The notes under the pieces are model-generated. The model was not told the DNA's origin and did no database searches. It was given only the letters and a program-made list of their open reading frames with translations. The position numbers were made by a program, and so were the translations under genes. A stretch of 64,000 nucleotides of DNA. It comes from Methylorubrum suomiense (GTDB lineage: Bacteria > Pseudomonadota > Alphaproteobacteria > Rhizobiales > Beijerinckiaceae). Shown here piece after piece: positions 32,720 through 41,137 of this stretch (the first letter of the stretch is position 1; each line of letters starts with the position of its first letter). The DNA lies in assembly GCF_022179765.1 (NCBI RefSeq), contig NZ_BPRE01000003.1, forward strand, positions 1 to 64,000. The letters are read 5' to 3'.

Positions 32720-33643
32720 ATGTTCATGCGCGTCGACCAGCTGCAGGCCGAGTTGCCCGCCCCCAAGCGTCGCGATCCCAACGCGGCGGCCGCGCTCCAG
32801 GAGCTCTTGGGCGGCAAGTACGGTGAGATGTCCACCCTGGGCAATTACATGTTCCAGAGCTTCAATTTCCGCAGCAAGGACAAGCTGAAGCCGTTCTACA
32901 GCCTGGTCGCCAGCATCACCGCGGAGGAACTCGGCCATGTCGAGCTCGTCAGCAACGGCGTCGCCATGCTCAACAACGGGCCGGACAACGACGGCGATTC
33001 GAGCGACGGCGGCGACATCTCCGGCGCGCCGTTCGAGGACATGAAGGACATCCGCCTCGCCGCGGCCTTCCTGTCGGGCGGGGGCGGGGCGGCGCCGATC
33101 AACAGCAACGGCGCCTCGTGGAACAACGATTTCATCACCTCGACCGGCAACGTCGTCGTCGATCTGCTGCACAACTTCCATCTCGAATGCGGCGCGCGGC
33201 TGCACAAGCTGCGGGTCTACGAGACGCTCACCGACCCGACCGGCCGCGAGGTCTGCGGCTACCTGCTCGTGCGCGGCTCGGTCCACGCCCATGCCTACGC
33301 GCTCGCCCTCAAGAAGATCACCGGCGTGGAAATCGAGAAGTTCCTGCCGACGCCCAATATCGATCTCTCGAAGATTCCCGAGAGCCAGAAATACCTGCAG
33401 GAGGGCTCGCACCGCCGGCTCTACACCTGGAGCCCGAACGATTACCGCGAGATCGCCGGCCTCTGGGGCAATGGCGAGCAGGCCCTTCCGGGCGATCCGC
33501 CGGGCGAGCTGGAGGTGGTCGAGGGCATGCCCGACGGCGGCAAGATCCATCAGCTCACCGGCGTCCCCTCGGCCTTCACGCCGGACTACGCGCCGGAGGA
33601 GATGTTCGAGATCGCCGAGAAGCTGACCAAGAAGGCCCGCTGA
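32720..33643 (+). CDS. Manganese (non-heme) catalase
   Basis: 307 aa, with an excellent GAAGGAG site before the ATG at 32720. The dimanganese ligands of the family are present as ITAEELGHVELV, NFHLECGARLHK and SVHAHAYAL, the latter two giving the second Glu and His. It breaks down hydrogen peroxide without heme, useful when iron is scarce. The C-terminus (AFTPDYAPEEMFEIA) is typical. Monocistronic, with a GC hairpin after it. Confidence 0.95.
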   Translation: MFMRVDQLQAELPAPKRRDPNAAAALQELLGGKYGEMSTLGNYMFQSFNFRSKDKLKPFYSLVASITAEELGHVELVSNGVAMLNNGPDNDGDSSDGGDISGAPFEDMKDIRLAAAFLSGGGGAAPINSNGASWNNDFITSTGNVVVDLLHNFHLECGARLHKLRVYETLTDPTGREVCGYLLVRGSVHAHAYALALKKITGVEIEKFLPTPNIDLSKIPESQKYLQEGSHRRLYTWSPNDYREIAGLWGNGEQALPGDPPGELEVVEGMPDGGKIHQLTGVPSAFTPDYAPEEMFEIAEKLTKKAR

Positions 33644-33651
33644 TTCCGGCG

Positions 33652-33677
33652 CCGGGGAGGCGAGGCGCCCTCCCCGG
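33652..33677. terminator. Shared hairpin between Mn catalase and convergent gene
   Basis: CCGGGGAGG at 33652-33660 and its inverse at 33669-33677, 8-base loop, right between the two convergent stop codons. No T-run. Confidence 0.5.
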
Positions 33678-34055
33678 TCACTTCTTCGATTTGGCAGGTG
33701 GCGCCGCCTTCGGCTCGGGCGGGGCCACCGTGCCGGCAACGACCCAGTGACAGACCGCCGTCCCCTTCAGGGCGAGGCAATCGTAGGCCCTGCCGCCCAG
33801 CGCCGCGTGATCGGCGATCTCGGTGACCGCGGCGCGCTCGACCGTGCTGCAGCCGAGATCGGATTTCGGGTCGCGGATCGTCGCCAGCGCCGCGACCGTG
33901 TCGCCCTTGGTGTCGCGCAGGAGGCTGCGCAGGTTCGAGAGCGACGTGCAGCCGATCACCGGCTCGCCCCCCGCCTTCGCGGCTTTTTCGGCAGCGCCCT
34001 GCGCGGCGGCGCCGGTCGCGGCCAGCAGGGCGAGAACAGGAAGAAAGCGGAGCAT
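33678..34055 (-). CDS. Small secreted cysteine-containing protein
   Basis: 125 aa. Signal peptide (MLRFLPVLALLAATGAAAQG), then a mature domain with four cysteines (VIGCTS, LGCSTV, YDCLAL, VCHWVV) that could form two disulfides, and a Pro/Lys tail. No family recognised. Start taken at 34053-34055 because the hydrophobic signal begins there; the longer upstream frame is basic low-complexity. Confidence 0.65.
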   Translation of the reverse strand: MLRFLPVLALLAATGAAAQGAAEKAAKAGGEPVIGCTSLSNLRSLLRDTKGDTVAALATIRDPKSDLGCSTVERAAVTEIADHAALGGRAYDCLALKGTAVCHWVVAGTVAPPEPKAAPPAKSKK

Positions 34056-34226
34056 CGCGCGGATCCAGGGTGACGGCCGCGACGATACCACGGCGCGGGT
34101 CGTCCGGGCGACGCGCGGCGATGGGCCGGTGCGGCCGCACACGCCGCCAGATCCACCGGACCGAACGCCGGATCGCCCCTTACCCTTCAAGGTTTCGAAG
34201 CCCCCGCCCCGTGACGCGGGGCCGCC

Positions 34227-34742
34227 TCACCCGGCCTTGCGCGCCGCCTGTCCCCGGATCTTGGCGAAGCGCCGCAAGGCCCGATCCCGGCGCAGGCGGG
34301 TCAGGCGCTCGATCCAGAACACGCCGTCGAGCTGATCGATCTCGTGCTGGAGGCAGGCGGCGCGCAGCCCCTCGGCCGCCTCCTCCCGCTCCACCCCGTC
34401 GAGGTCGCGGTAGCGCACCCGGATCCGGGCGGGTCGCTCGACGGGTTCGATCACCCCCGGCATCGACACGCTGCCCTCGGGATGGGCGGCGCGCTCCTCG
34501 GAGGCCCAGACGACGATGGGATCGACATAGGTGGCGGCGTCCTCGTCCGGCTGAAGGCGGATCACCACGATCCGCTCGGCGCGGCCGATATGCGGCGCGG
34601 TGAGGCCCATCGCCCCGACCTCGCCGAGGGTGTCGAGCACGTCCCGCGCCAGCGCGTGCACGGCCTCTGGGGACAGGGCCATCGCCGCCGCCGGCCGGCT
34701 CAGGCGGGGATCGGGATGGAAGATCAACGGGCAGGCAGGCAT
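34227..34742 (-). CDS. Peptide-deformylase-like protein with altered metal site
   Basis: 171 aa, alignable to peptide deformylase over its length (HPDPRLSRPAA, TYVDPIVVWASEE, GLRAACLQHEIDQLDGVFWIERL). All three catalytic motifs differ: GxGLAAxQ reads GAMGLTAPHIG, EGCLS reads EGSVSMPG (Cys to Ser91), and HEIDH reads HEIDQ (second His to Gln137). Only one of the three metal ligands (H133) and Glu134 remain, so ordinary deformylase activity is unlikely. Start at 34740-34742; a GTG at 34755-34757 is an alternative. A normal deformylase presumably lies elsewhere in the genome. Confidence 0.85.
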   Translation of the reverse strand: MPACPLIFHPDPRLSRPAAAMALSPEAVHALARDVLDTLGEVGAMGLTAPHIGRAERIVVIRLQPDEDAATYVDPIVVWASEERAAHPEGSVSMPGVIEPVERPARIRVRYRDLDGVEREEAAEGLRAACLQHEIDQLDGVFWIERLTRLRRDRALRRFAKIRGQAARKAG

Positions 34743-35226
34743 GGGCGGTTCGGTCACTTCGGGCGGTTGGGAGAGGGGTACGACGGGGCGATCCGGCCCC
34801 CTGGCGGGAGCGATCGCGATCCCGTCGCGGCGGCGCAAGCGGGTCAGCTCAGCCCGCCGCAGGAAGCGTCATAACCTTTGTTAATCAAGGTGACTGCGAG
34901 CCGCACGAAGACGTGATGCCAAGACTTTAGTCCTCCTTGGCGTTCGGCAGGGAGAGCGCACGATCGTTTCTCTTGAAGGCCAAGCTTGTTCAAGGTCGAA
35001 GAAGCGACCATCCCGGATGAAACCTTTGACCGGGTTGCAGGTTTGCCTCTTCGATCATACGTATGCCTCGTCGATCGGCGACCGGTCTTTGCGAGACCGT
35101 TCCCGATATCCCGGACGGGATGCGGTTCCGGCACCATTCCCCTCGCTCGCTTCGACGAACGGGACGGCCTTGAGGCCGGGACGCGACCTGTGCGGACCCC
35201 GACGACGAGGGGCAGGAGAGACCCGC
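34743..35226. other. Long gene-free region upstream of the cold-shock gene
   Basis: About 480 bases. No ORF here is credible. The right part should hold the promoter and long 5' leader of the cold-shock gene; the only ordered element I see is the 10-bp palindrome CATACGTATG at 35056-35065. No clear -35/-10 pair. Confidence 0.4.
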
Positions 35227-35436
35227 ATGAGCAACGGCACCGTGAAGTGGTTCGACGAGATCAAGGGCTACGGATTCATCCAGCCCGACGACGGCGGCAA
35301 GGACGTGTTCGTCCATATCTCCGCCGTCCAGCAAGCGGGCCTGCGCGGTCTCGCCGAGGGGCAGAAGGTGACCTTCGACATCGAGAACGATCGCCGCAGC
35401 GGCAAGCCGGCAGCCATCAACCTCCAGGCTTCCTGA
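35227..35436 (+). CDS. Cold-shock domain protein (CspA family)
   Basis: 69 aa single cold-shock domain with RNP1 (KGYGFIQPD) and RNP2 (DVFVHISAV). It binds single-stranded RNA/DNA and acts as an RNA chaperone. GCAGGAG precedes the ATG at 35227. The long untranslated leader upstream is usual for csp genes and may mediate temperature control. Confidence 0.95.
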   Translation: MSNGTVKWFDEIKGYGFIQPDDGGKDVFVHISAVQQAGLRGLAEGQKVTFDIENDRRSGKPAAINLQAS

Positions 35437-35699
35437 GGCTGAGGACTGCGCAGCGACCGAAAAAATCGCTGATTCGCAGCAACAGATCGAAAAATGTGAC
35501 CGGCGCTGTGCATGGAACCTTCCATATCTGTTGCGTGTTGCAGCGCACTGGTGCATCGACTGCGCCGGTTGCATAAGATTCGCGCCGAGTTCCGGCCGCC
35601 CGGTCCCCGAGAGCTTGTTTCAGATCCCGATCCGTGCGCCGCGACGCGCGCTGATGACCGACCCGGCGGCCGGCCGTATCACCACATGAGAAAGGCCAT

Positions 35700-36080
35700 A
35701 TGAGCGCATTCGACTTCAGGAACTTCGAGGATCGCCGTCAGAACTCCCAGGCCGCCAAGGCGGCCTTGCTCGAGAAATTCAAGGCCCGTCCCCCGCTGGA
35801 CGACCCGGAGCAGCGCGCCAAGGCCCAGGCCCGTGCCGAAGTGGCCCGTGCCCGCGACGAGCGCGCCCGCGAGCGTGAGCGTGCCCGCATCGAGGCCGAG
35901 CGCAAGGCTGCGGAAGAGAAGCGCGCCCGCGAAGAGGCGGAACTCGCCGCTCAGATCGCCCGCGAGGCCGCCGAGGCCGCCGCCCTCGCCGAGCGCAAGG
36001 CCGCCGAGGCCGCCGAGAAGAAGGCTGCCCGCGATGCCCGCTACGCGGCTCGCAAGGCCAAGGTGAAGATCCGCCGCTGA
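35700..36080 (+). CDS. DUF6481 family basic/coiled-coil protein
   Basis: 126 aa. The first ~35 residues (FRNFEDRRQNSQAAKAALLE) match the DUF6481 start; the rest is a long charged alanine/arginine/glutamate helix, likely a coiled coil, ending in a basic KAKVKIRR tail. AGAAAGG precedes the ATG by 4 bases. Members commonly sit beside cold-shock genes, as here, but the role is unknown. Followed by a clear terminator. Confidence 0.85.
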   Translation: MSAFDFRNFEDRRQNSQAAKAALLEKFKARPPLDDPEQRAKAQARAEVARARDERARERERARIEAERKAAEEKRAREEAELAAQIAREAAEAAALAERKAAEAAEKKAARDARYAARKAKVKIRR

Positions 36081-36110
36081 CGGGCGGTCTTCCCGATCGA
36101 TCAAGACCCG

Positions 36111-36143
36111 CGCGCCGGACGCTTCGAGCCCGGCGCGTTTTTT
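36111..36143 (+). terminator. Intrinsic terminator after the DUF6481 gene
   Basis: CGCGCCGG at 36111-36118 and CCGGCGCG at 36130-36137, followed at once by TTTTTT. Thirty bases past the stop codon. Confidence 0.9.
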
Positions 36144-36282
36144 GTGCGCGGCTCCGCGCAGATCTCAGCTCAAACTACGCAATCTGGACAGGATTTCGCG
36201 CGGCGGTGCTTGGCAAGGTGCCGCATTGTCGGCACCTCTTTCCCAAAGACGCTGATAGAAAGCGGATGAGGGAGGACAGTCC

Positions 36283-36579
36283 TTGGAAAACATCCGGCGC
36301 ATCATCCCAGGGCGGTCCCCCGGGCCGGCTCGAAGACTTGCTCCGCTGATCGCCGCAGCCGGACTCTCGATGTTCGCCTCGGGCGCCCGGGCCGAACCGC
36401 CGATCCGCAGCGCCGAAGATGCCTTCTGCCGGAGCGAAGCGCGGGCGCAGGTGTTCTCGGCACCCGATCCGCTCAATCTCGGCCTTCGCGAGATCGGCCG
36501 CCAGATCTGGGCCTCCTGCATGCAGCGCAAGTCGGGCGGCCAGGCCAAGAAGGGTCAGCGTCGGCGGCGCCACCGCTGA
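36283..36579 (+). CDS. Small secreted protein, TTG start
   Basis: 98 aa. The TTG at 36283 has GGAGG 7 bases upstream and is followed by ENIRRIIPG. A signal peptide runs to the ASGARA site (RRLAPLIAAAGLSMFASGARA). The mature part has two cysteines (AFCRSEA, ASCMQRK) and a strongly basic C-terminus. No family recognised. Confidence 0.6.
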   Translation: MENIRRIIPGRSPGPARRLAPLIAAAGLSMFASGARAEPPIRSAEDAFCRSEARAQVFSAPDPLNLGLREIGRQIWASCMQRKSGGQAKKGQRRRRHR

Positions 36580-36658
36580 GACATGCCCCTCATCCGCGTC
36601 CGAGCCGCCGGCCCCTATCGGTTCCGGTCGGAGTTCGGCGCGGGGAGGCAGCCGGCGA

Positions 36659-36940
36659 TCAGGCGTCGAGGGGCTCGCCGATCCGGGCGCGCAGGCGGGC
36701 TCGCAGATTCTGGTTGGCAGGGCTGCGCTCGGCATCGAGCGCCCACATCAGGCGCAGCAGCCGGCTGATCGGCAAGGCCCGATCCTCAATCGCCTCGGCG
36801 ACCTGCTGCTGCAGGGACTTGCCCAGGATGGTGGAGGAAGGCGCGAGCGTCTCGGCAGTGGTCGGCATCGAGTGCATCCGAAAAGCGGGCTTCGCCCCCC
36901 GCGGGGCGGGCTGATAGACCGTTCCGTCGCGAATGGCCAT
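36659..36940 (-). CDS. Hypothetical protein
   Basis: 93 aa (MAIRDGTVYQPAPRG). The body is a short helical region (KSLQQQVAEAIED, ISRLLRLMWALDAE). A start at 36875-36877 would remove the first 21 residues. Fifty bases downstream of the HAD phosphatase stop on the same strand, so possibly the last gene of that unit. Confidence 0.5.
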   Translation of the reverse strand: MAIRDGTVYQPAPRGAKPAFRMHSMPTTAETLAPSSTILGKSLQQQVAEAIEDRALPISRLLRLMWALDAERSPANQNLRARLRARIGEPLDA

Positions 36941-36990
36941 AGCTTTGCCGGCTTGCGGTTACCCGCTCGCTTGCATGCGGCAAGTCCCGT

Positions 36991-37674
36991 TCACAGCTTC
37001 TTTACCGAGAAGGGTGCCTGCGCGTAACCGTCGAGCAGGTCCTGCGGGTCGCGGTAGATGGCGATGCAGCCGGCCGCCGACAGGTCCGCCTCGGGGAAGC
37101 CGCCGCACAGGACGCCGATCGTGGCGAGGCCCGCTCGCCCCGCCGCCTCGGCGTCGTAGGGCGTGTCGCCCACCGCGATCACCGATTCCTTCGGGCAGTC
37201 GGGGAGCTTGCGCAGGACCGCCTCGAAGATGTCGGGATGGGGCTTGGACCGGTCGGCATCGTCCGCACTCGTCACCGCGTCGACCAGATCCTCAATGCCG
37301 AGGATCTTCTGATAGTGCTCGACCTCGGAGGCCTTGCCCGAGGAGGCGAGGGCCACGGTCAGGCCGTCCTCGCGCAGGCGGGCGAGGAGCGCCCGCACGC
37401 CGGGGAAGGGCCGGACCTGATCGAGGTAGCGCCGCTTGAACAGATCCGAGCGGTAGGCCTCGATGGTCTCGCCCTCGCGGGCGAGCCGGTCGGGATCGAC
37501 GAAGACCGGCAGGAGCTGGTCGCCCCCCTTGCCGATCTGGCGGCGGACCTCCGCTTCCTCCGCCTGGATTCCAAAATGCGCGAAGGCCTCGACCCAGGCG
37601 CGGGCATGCTGGTCGACGCTGTCGAGCAGGGTGCCGTCGATGTCGAAGACGACGGCGCCTCGGGGGGATGTCAC
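36991..37674 (-). CDS. HAD-family hydrolase (phosphoglycolate-phosphatase-like)
   Basis: 227 aa, HAD subfamily IA. Motif I VVFDIDGTLLDSV (nucleophile Asp then Asp+2), motif II VALASSGK, motif III SKPHPDIFEAVLRKL, and motif IV VIAVGDTPYDAEAAGRAG. An acid phosphatase of the phosphoglycolate/beta-phosphoglucomutase group; substrate not readable. It begins 11 bases after the stop of the secreted protein at 37686 and so is probably co-transcribed with it. Confidence 0.88.
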   Translation of the reverse strand: MTSPRGAVVFDIDGTLLDSVDQHARAWVEAFAHFGIQAEEAEVRRQIGKGGDQLLPVFVDPDRLAREGETIEAYRSDLFKRRYLDQVRPFPGVRALLARLREDGLTVALASSGKASEVEHYQKILGIEDLVDAVTSADDADRSKPHPDIFEAVLRKLPDCPKESVIAVGDTPYDAEAAGRAGLATIGVLCGGFPEADLSAAGCIAIYRDPQDLLDGYAQAPFSVKKL

Positions 37675-37685
37675 CGGCCCCGCCC

Positions 37686-37976
37686 CTATCGCGGAAACAG
37701 GTGGACGCCGTCATCCGGCAGCAGGTTGCGGGCCGGGCCGCCGGTCTGCTGGCCGCGGCCCTGCTGGTAATAGGGAAGCTCGGGGCGCCGGTCGTTGTCG
37801 CTGCCCGAATCGTATTCCCACGGGGTGTTCCACGGCGCCCGCCCGCTCGCCGCCGGCACGGCCGGCCCCTCGAAGACCGCCTCGCGCCGCGGCCCCGCTT
37901 CGGCCGCGCCCGTGGACAGGGTGATTCCGAGGGTTGCCCCGAGAGCCGCCAGCAAACCGGTCGTCAACGCGCGCAT
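37686..37976 (-). CDS. Small secreted hypothetical protein
   Basis: 96 aa. Signal peptide (MRALTTGLLAALGATLGI to GAAEA), then a short mature part rich in Asp, Tyr and Pro (WNTPWEYDSGSDNDRR). GAGAGGG precedes the ATG at 37974-37976. First gene of a small unit with the HAD hydrolase. No family recognised. Confidence 0.6.
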   Translation of the reverse strand: MRALTTGLLAALGATLGITLSTGAAEAGPRREAVFEGPAVPAASGRAPWNTPWEYDSGSDNDRRPELPYYQQGRGQQTGGPARNLLPDDGVHLFPR

Positions 37977-38175
37977 GGCACCCTCTCGCGAAACCCCGCC
38001 CGAGTCAGGCAGCGAGGATCCAACGGCCGAGCCTGCCCGGCGTTCCCGCCCGCTTGCCCGCCCCCTTCCCGACCCCTTGCCCGACCCCTTGCCCGACCCG
38101 CATGCCCCTGAAACGGCGAAGCCCGCCGACCTCGGGGGCGGCGGGCTCTCGCACCGTATCCCGACAGGGCCGGTC

Positions 38176-38625
38176 TCAGTGCAGGGACGCGCCCTCGGCG
38201 GCGGCGCGCGGCTTGGCCCGGGAGGCGGCCTTCGGCGCCGATTTCGACGCGGGCTTGGCAGCAGCCTTGGTGGTTTTGGCCGCAACCTTGGCCGGCGCCT
38301 GATCGACGCTGGTCTCGGCGGCCTTGCGCGCGACCTTGACCGGCTTCACGGCGGCCCGGGCGGCGGGCGACTTGGCCGCCTCGGTGACGCCCGCGAGGGC
38401 CTCGGCGGGCGTCCGTACGGCCGGCTTGGCGGCGCGGGGCTTCGCCGGCGCCTTGGCCGCCTTCACCGGGACGGCCTCGGCCGCATGCGCGACGCCCGCC
38501 TCGGCGCCCCGGCGCAGCTCCGCCTCGGCCTGCAGCCAATGGATTTCGGCCCGGCCGAAGCCCCGGCCCTCGTCTTCCCAGATGTAGTAGGCGCGCTCGC
38601 GCACCTGGTGCTCGCACAACGGCAT
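38176..38625 (-). CDS. DUF2934 protein with histone-H1-like tail
   Basis: 149 aa. Residues 7-35 (QVRERAYYIWEDEGRGFGRA) are a DUF2934 domain, which in other proteins is often 30-40 residues. The remaining ~100 residues are a low-complexity Ala/Lys/Pro tail (PAKVAAKTTKAAAKPASKSA) resembling histone H1-like bacterial proteins, so nucleic-acid binding is possible. It stands alone. The tail composition should be judged with caution in such a GC-rich genome, but the lysine excess is real. Confidence 0.8.
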   Translation of the reverse strand: MPLCEHQVRERAYYIWEDEGRGFGRAEIHWLQAEAELRRGAEAGVAHAAEAVPVKAAKAPAKPRAAKPAVRTPAEALAGVTEAAKSPAARAAVKPVKVARKAAETSVDQAPAKVAAKTTKAAAKPASKSAPKAASRAKPRAAAEGASLH

Positions 38626-38705
38626 GAAGCCTCCTGATGGTCGTCCGGCGTGAGCCCGAACGATGGGAGGCCATGGTTAAAGGGCGGTTAACCGCCCCCG
38701 CCCCG

Positions 38706-38999
38706 TCACCGTTTGGAGCCCGTCTTGGGGCTCGCCTTGGGAGCGCGCGAGAGCCGGCGGTGGTTCGCCCGCACCTTGCGGCGATAGCCGGCGACCACCG
38801 CCCCGGTGGAGGCGCCGGTGGCGATCTGCATCGCCGCCTCGCCGGCCGCGAAGATCTTCTCGCTGACCATGCGCTGCGCCTCGACCTGGGCGGCGCTGCC
38901 GCCGGCCGCGAGTTTGGCGAGGCGCAGGCCGATCACCGCCTGCGCCTCGAAGGCGAGCAGGGTCGTGTCGACCCCGAGCTTCCACCACGGTCCGAACAT
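38706..38999 (-). CDS. Small helical hypothetical protein (phasin-like feel)
   Basis: 97 aa (MFGPWWKLGVDTTLLAFEAQ). Its amphipathic helix (EAQRMVSEKIFAAGEAAMQI) and length recall small phasin-like or membrane-surface proteins, but I cannot assign a family. GGGAGC precedes the ATG. It has no close neighbour on the same strand. Confidence 0.55.
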   Translation of the reverse strand: MFGPWWKLGVDTTLLAFEAQAVIGLRLAKLAAGGSAAQVEAQRMVSEKIFAAGEAAMQIATGASTGAVVAGYRRKVRANHRRLSRAPKASPKTGSKR

Positions 39000-39172
39000 G
39001 TCTGTGCTCCCACGGCGCCGCTCGACGGCCGGGTTCCGACCCGTCGGGAGGCGCCTCGATACAAGCGGTCGATACACGCTCTTGGGCCGAGCCGCACGGA
39101 CCGTCGAGAAGTCGGTCCGGCTTCGTGCGCCGCGTGGCTGAAGGCGGCCTCCTGGGCCGGGTGGCCCCCGGG

Positions 39173-39565
39173 TCAGTCGAAGCTGCGGCCCTTGGCGGCC
39201 GAGCCGCCGAGGCTGATCTTCTTCGGAGCCGGCGCCGGCCGCCCCCGGCTGGGAACGGCGGCGGGTTCCGGGGCGGCCGGGGCGGGCTTCAGACGCGACT
39301 GCCCATGGATCACCGAGCCGATCTCGCCGGCCGCGCGGATCAGGTCGTCCCGCTCGCAGGCACGGGCCACCTTGAGGCCGAGCTGATGCATGTGGCTCTT
39401 GCCGTAGAGATAGGCGGCGAGCCGCGCCCGGGTCAGCTCCGGGATCTTCTCCAGGATGTAGGGCAGGTCGTAATCGTCGGCGCGATAGACCTCCCCGAGC
39501 AATTCGAGGGAGACCGGGCATTCCGGATCGACGGTCGCGCCGGTGGTCGGGTGGGCCTGGCTCAT
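39173..39565 (-). CDS. Hypothetical protein, coupled to upstream secreted protein
   Basis: 130 aa (MSQAHPTTGATVDPECPVSL). The body contains LLGEVYRADDYDLPYILEKI, a plausible small helical domain, then a Pro/Ala tail. Its start codon overlaps the stop of the gene upstream as ATGA (39562-39565), so translation is coupled. No family recognised. Confidence 0.65.
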   Translation of the reverse strand: MSQAHPTTGATVDPECPVSLELLGEVYRADDYDLPYILEKIPELTRARLAAYLYGKSHMHQLGLKVARACERDDLIRAAGEIGSVIHGQSRLKPAPAAPEPAAVPSRGRPAPAPKKISLGGSAAKGRSFD

Positions 39566-39942
39566 GGATCACCTGCTGGCGGTGGGTTGGACCAAAGGGG
39601 TGTCAACGGGACGGTGTCCTCCGCCGCGGCCATCGCCGCATTCGGGGAACGGGACGCACGCACGACCGGAACCGGCGCCTCCGCCGGACGCCCGACGATG
39701 CGCGTGTCGAGACATCCGGTACAGACCGAGGCGATCGCGAGGCGGGCACGCCGGTCGGCGCGCTCCCAGACGGTTTCACGCCCGGCTTCACGCTCTTGCC
39801 CCGATCCTGCCACGGCTGTCGCCGCGGGGACCGGGTTGGGACGAATCCGCAGGTAGAGCGGTCCCTCCGCACGGACAGCGGCGGGCATAGCCGAGAGCAG
39901 CGCGACAGCAAAGAGCGCCGGCGCGCGGACCTGCCCGCCCAT
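39562..39942 (-). CDS. Secreted protein overlapping the next gene (ATGA)
   Basis: 126 aa from the ATG at 39940-39942 (39993 would lengthen it). Signal peptide MGGQVRAPALFAVALLSAMP to AVRA, then a mature part with a CTGC cysteine pair (ASVCTGCLDTRIVGRP). The stop codon overlaps the start of the following gene by ATGA, which supports both as real genes. Unknown function. Confidence 0.6.
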   Translation of the reverse strand: MGGQVRAPALFAVALLSAMPAAVRAEGPLYLRIRPNPVPAATAVAGSGQEREAGRETVWERADRRARLAIASVCTGCLDTRIVGRPAEAPVPVVRASRSPNAAMAAAEDTVPLTPLWSNPPPAGDP

Positions 39943-40142
39943 CCGGGCCACCCGCGAACGCGACCGCCGATCGAAGCCCCGGTCCTGTCTCATGCGGCGG
40001 CACGGCCCTGCCCTGGCGTTTCGGATCCGGCGGGCCCACTCCGAGCCTCCGGGCCGGCAGCATCGGCCGGTATGGTAAACCGGGCATGAAGATCGGGCCC
40101 GTGCGGGCCGCCTGCGACGCGAGGCGGCGGGTCGGGCAGGAC

Positions 40143-40174
40143 AAAAAAGAGCCCGACGCGGGGGCGCCGGGCTC
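40143..40174 (-). terminator. Intrinsic terminator of the outer-membrane protein gene
   Basis: On the minus strand GAGCCCG and CGGGCTC arms around a GC-rich loop are followed by a T-run (40148-40143). It lies ~80 bases past the stop of the beta-barrel gene. Confidence 0.85.
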
Positions 40175-40252
40175 CGAGGGGGCCGACGGCTCGGGTGAGC
40201 CATCGACGCTGGGAAGGTGTCGGGACGTCTCGACGTCCGACCGGGTGCGGTC

Positions 40253-41137
40253 TCAGTACGAGCCGAACTTGTAGTTGATGCCGGCGCGGACGACGGCGAA
40301 CTCGCTCTCGCGAACCTCGCGGCCTCCGCTGACGAGCAGGACGCCGGGGCTGTTCACGGTCACGGTGCGGCCGGCGTTGTCGACGGCGAAGGCGCCGTTG
40401 CGGGCCGAGCCCTTGTCGAGGTTCACGTACAGGCCTTCGACCTTCAGCGTGACGGCCGACGAGCGGAAGAAGTTCAGGAAGCTGTCGGTCGGCAGGGCGT
40501 ACTCGACGCCGCCGCCGGCGGCCCAGCCGGTCTGGAAGTCGTTGCTCGACACGCCGGTGCCGAAGTCCCGGCCGCCGCCGCCGCCATAGGCGAAGCCGCC
40601 GGTGCCGTAGACGAGGGTGCGGTCAAAGGCGTAGCCGAGGCGGCCGCGCACGGTGCCGAAGTAATCGAGGCCGGCGATGCCCGCCGGGTTGAACACCTGC
40701 TGAGCGGCGAGGGCGTTGACGCCGTTGCTGCTGATGACCTGGAAGCGGTTCCGCTCACGGCCGAAATCGGCGTACTGGGCGTCGGCCTCGACACCGACGA
40801 CGAAGCCGGAGCCCGGCGTGAACTGATAGTTGTAGCCGATCTGACCGCCGCCGACGAAGCCCTCGTTGGTGCGGTTGTTGTTGAAGGCGACGACGGCGGT
40901 GGTGCCGGCCGGCACGAGCAGCGAGGCGCCGTTGAGGCCGAGGACGGTCGCGCCGGTGCGGTTGTCGTTGGTGCCGAAGCCGTAGCCCGCGTTGAAACCG
41001 GCGTAGAAGCCGGTCCAGGTGAACACGGGAACCGGCTGGAACACCGGCGGCGGGGCGGCGCGGCGGGGGAGGTCGGCGGCCGAGGCGGCGATGGTGCCGG
41101 CCACGAGAGCGGTCGAGGCGAGAAGAAGGGTCTTCAT
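40253..41137 (-). CDS. Outer-membrane beta-barrel protein (Omp25/RopB-like)
   Basis: 294 aa. Signal peptide MKTLLLASTALVAGTIAASA cut before ADLPRRA. The rest is an outer-membrane beta-barrel of the Omp25/Omp31 type: FTWTGFYAGFNAGYGFG at the start, EGFVGGGQIGYNYQF, and a final strand ending FAVVRAGINYKFGSY with aromatic C-terminus. Asn/Gly-rich strands and loops unlike the rest of the window. AGGA precedes the ATG; a terminator follows. It should be a major surface protein. Confidence 0.92.
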   Translation of the reverse strand: MKTLLLASTALVAGTIAASAADLPRRAAPPPVFQPVPVFTWTGFYAGFNAGYGFGTNDNRTGATVLGLNGASLLVPAGTTAVVAFNNNRTNEGFVGGGQIGYNYQFTPGSGFVVGVEADAQYADFGRERNRFQVISSNGVNALAAQQVFNPAGIAGLDYFGTVRGRLGYAFDRTLVYGTGGFAYGGGGGRDFGTGVSSNDFQTGWAAGGGVEYALPTDSFLNFFRSSAVTLKVEGLYVNLDKGSARNGAFAVDNAGRTVTVNSPGVLLVSGGREVRESEFAVVRAGINYKFGSY

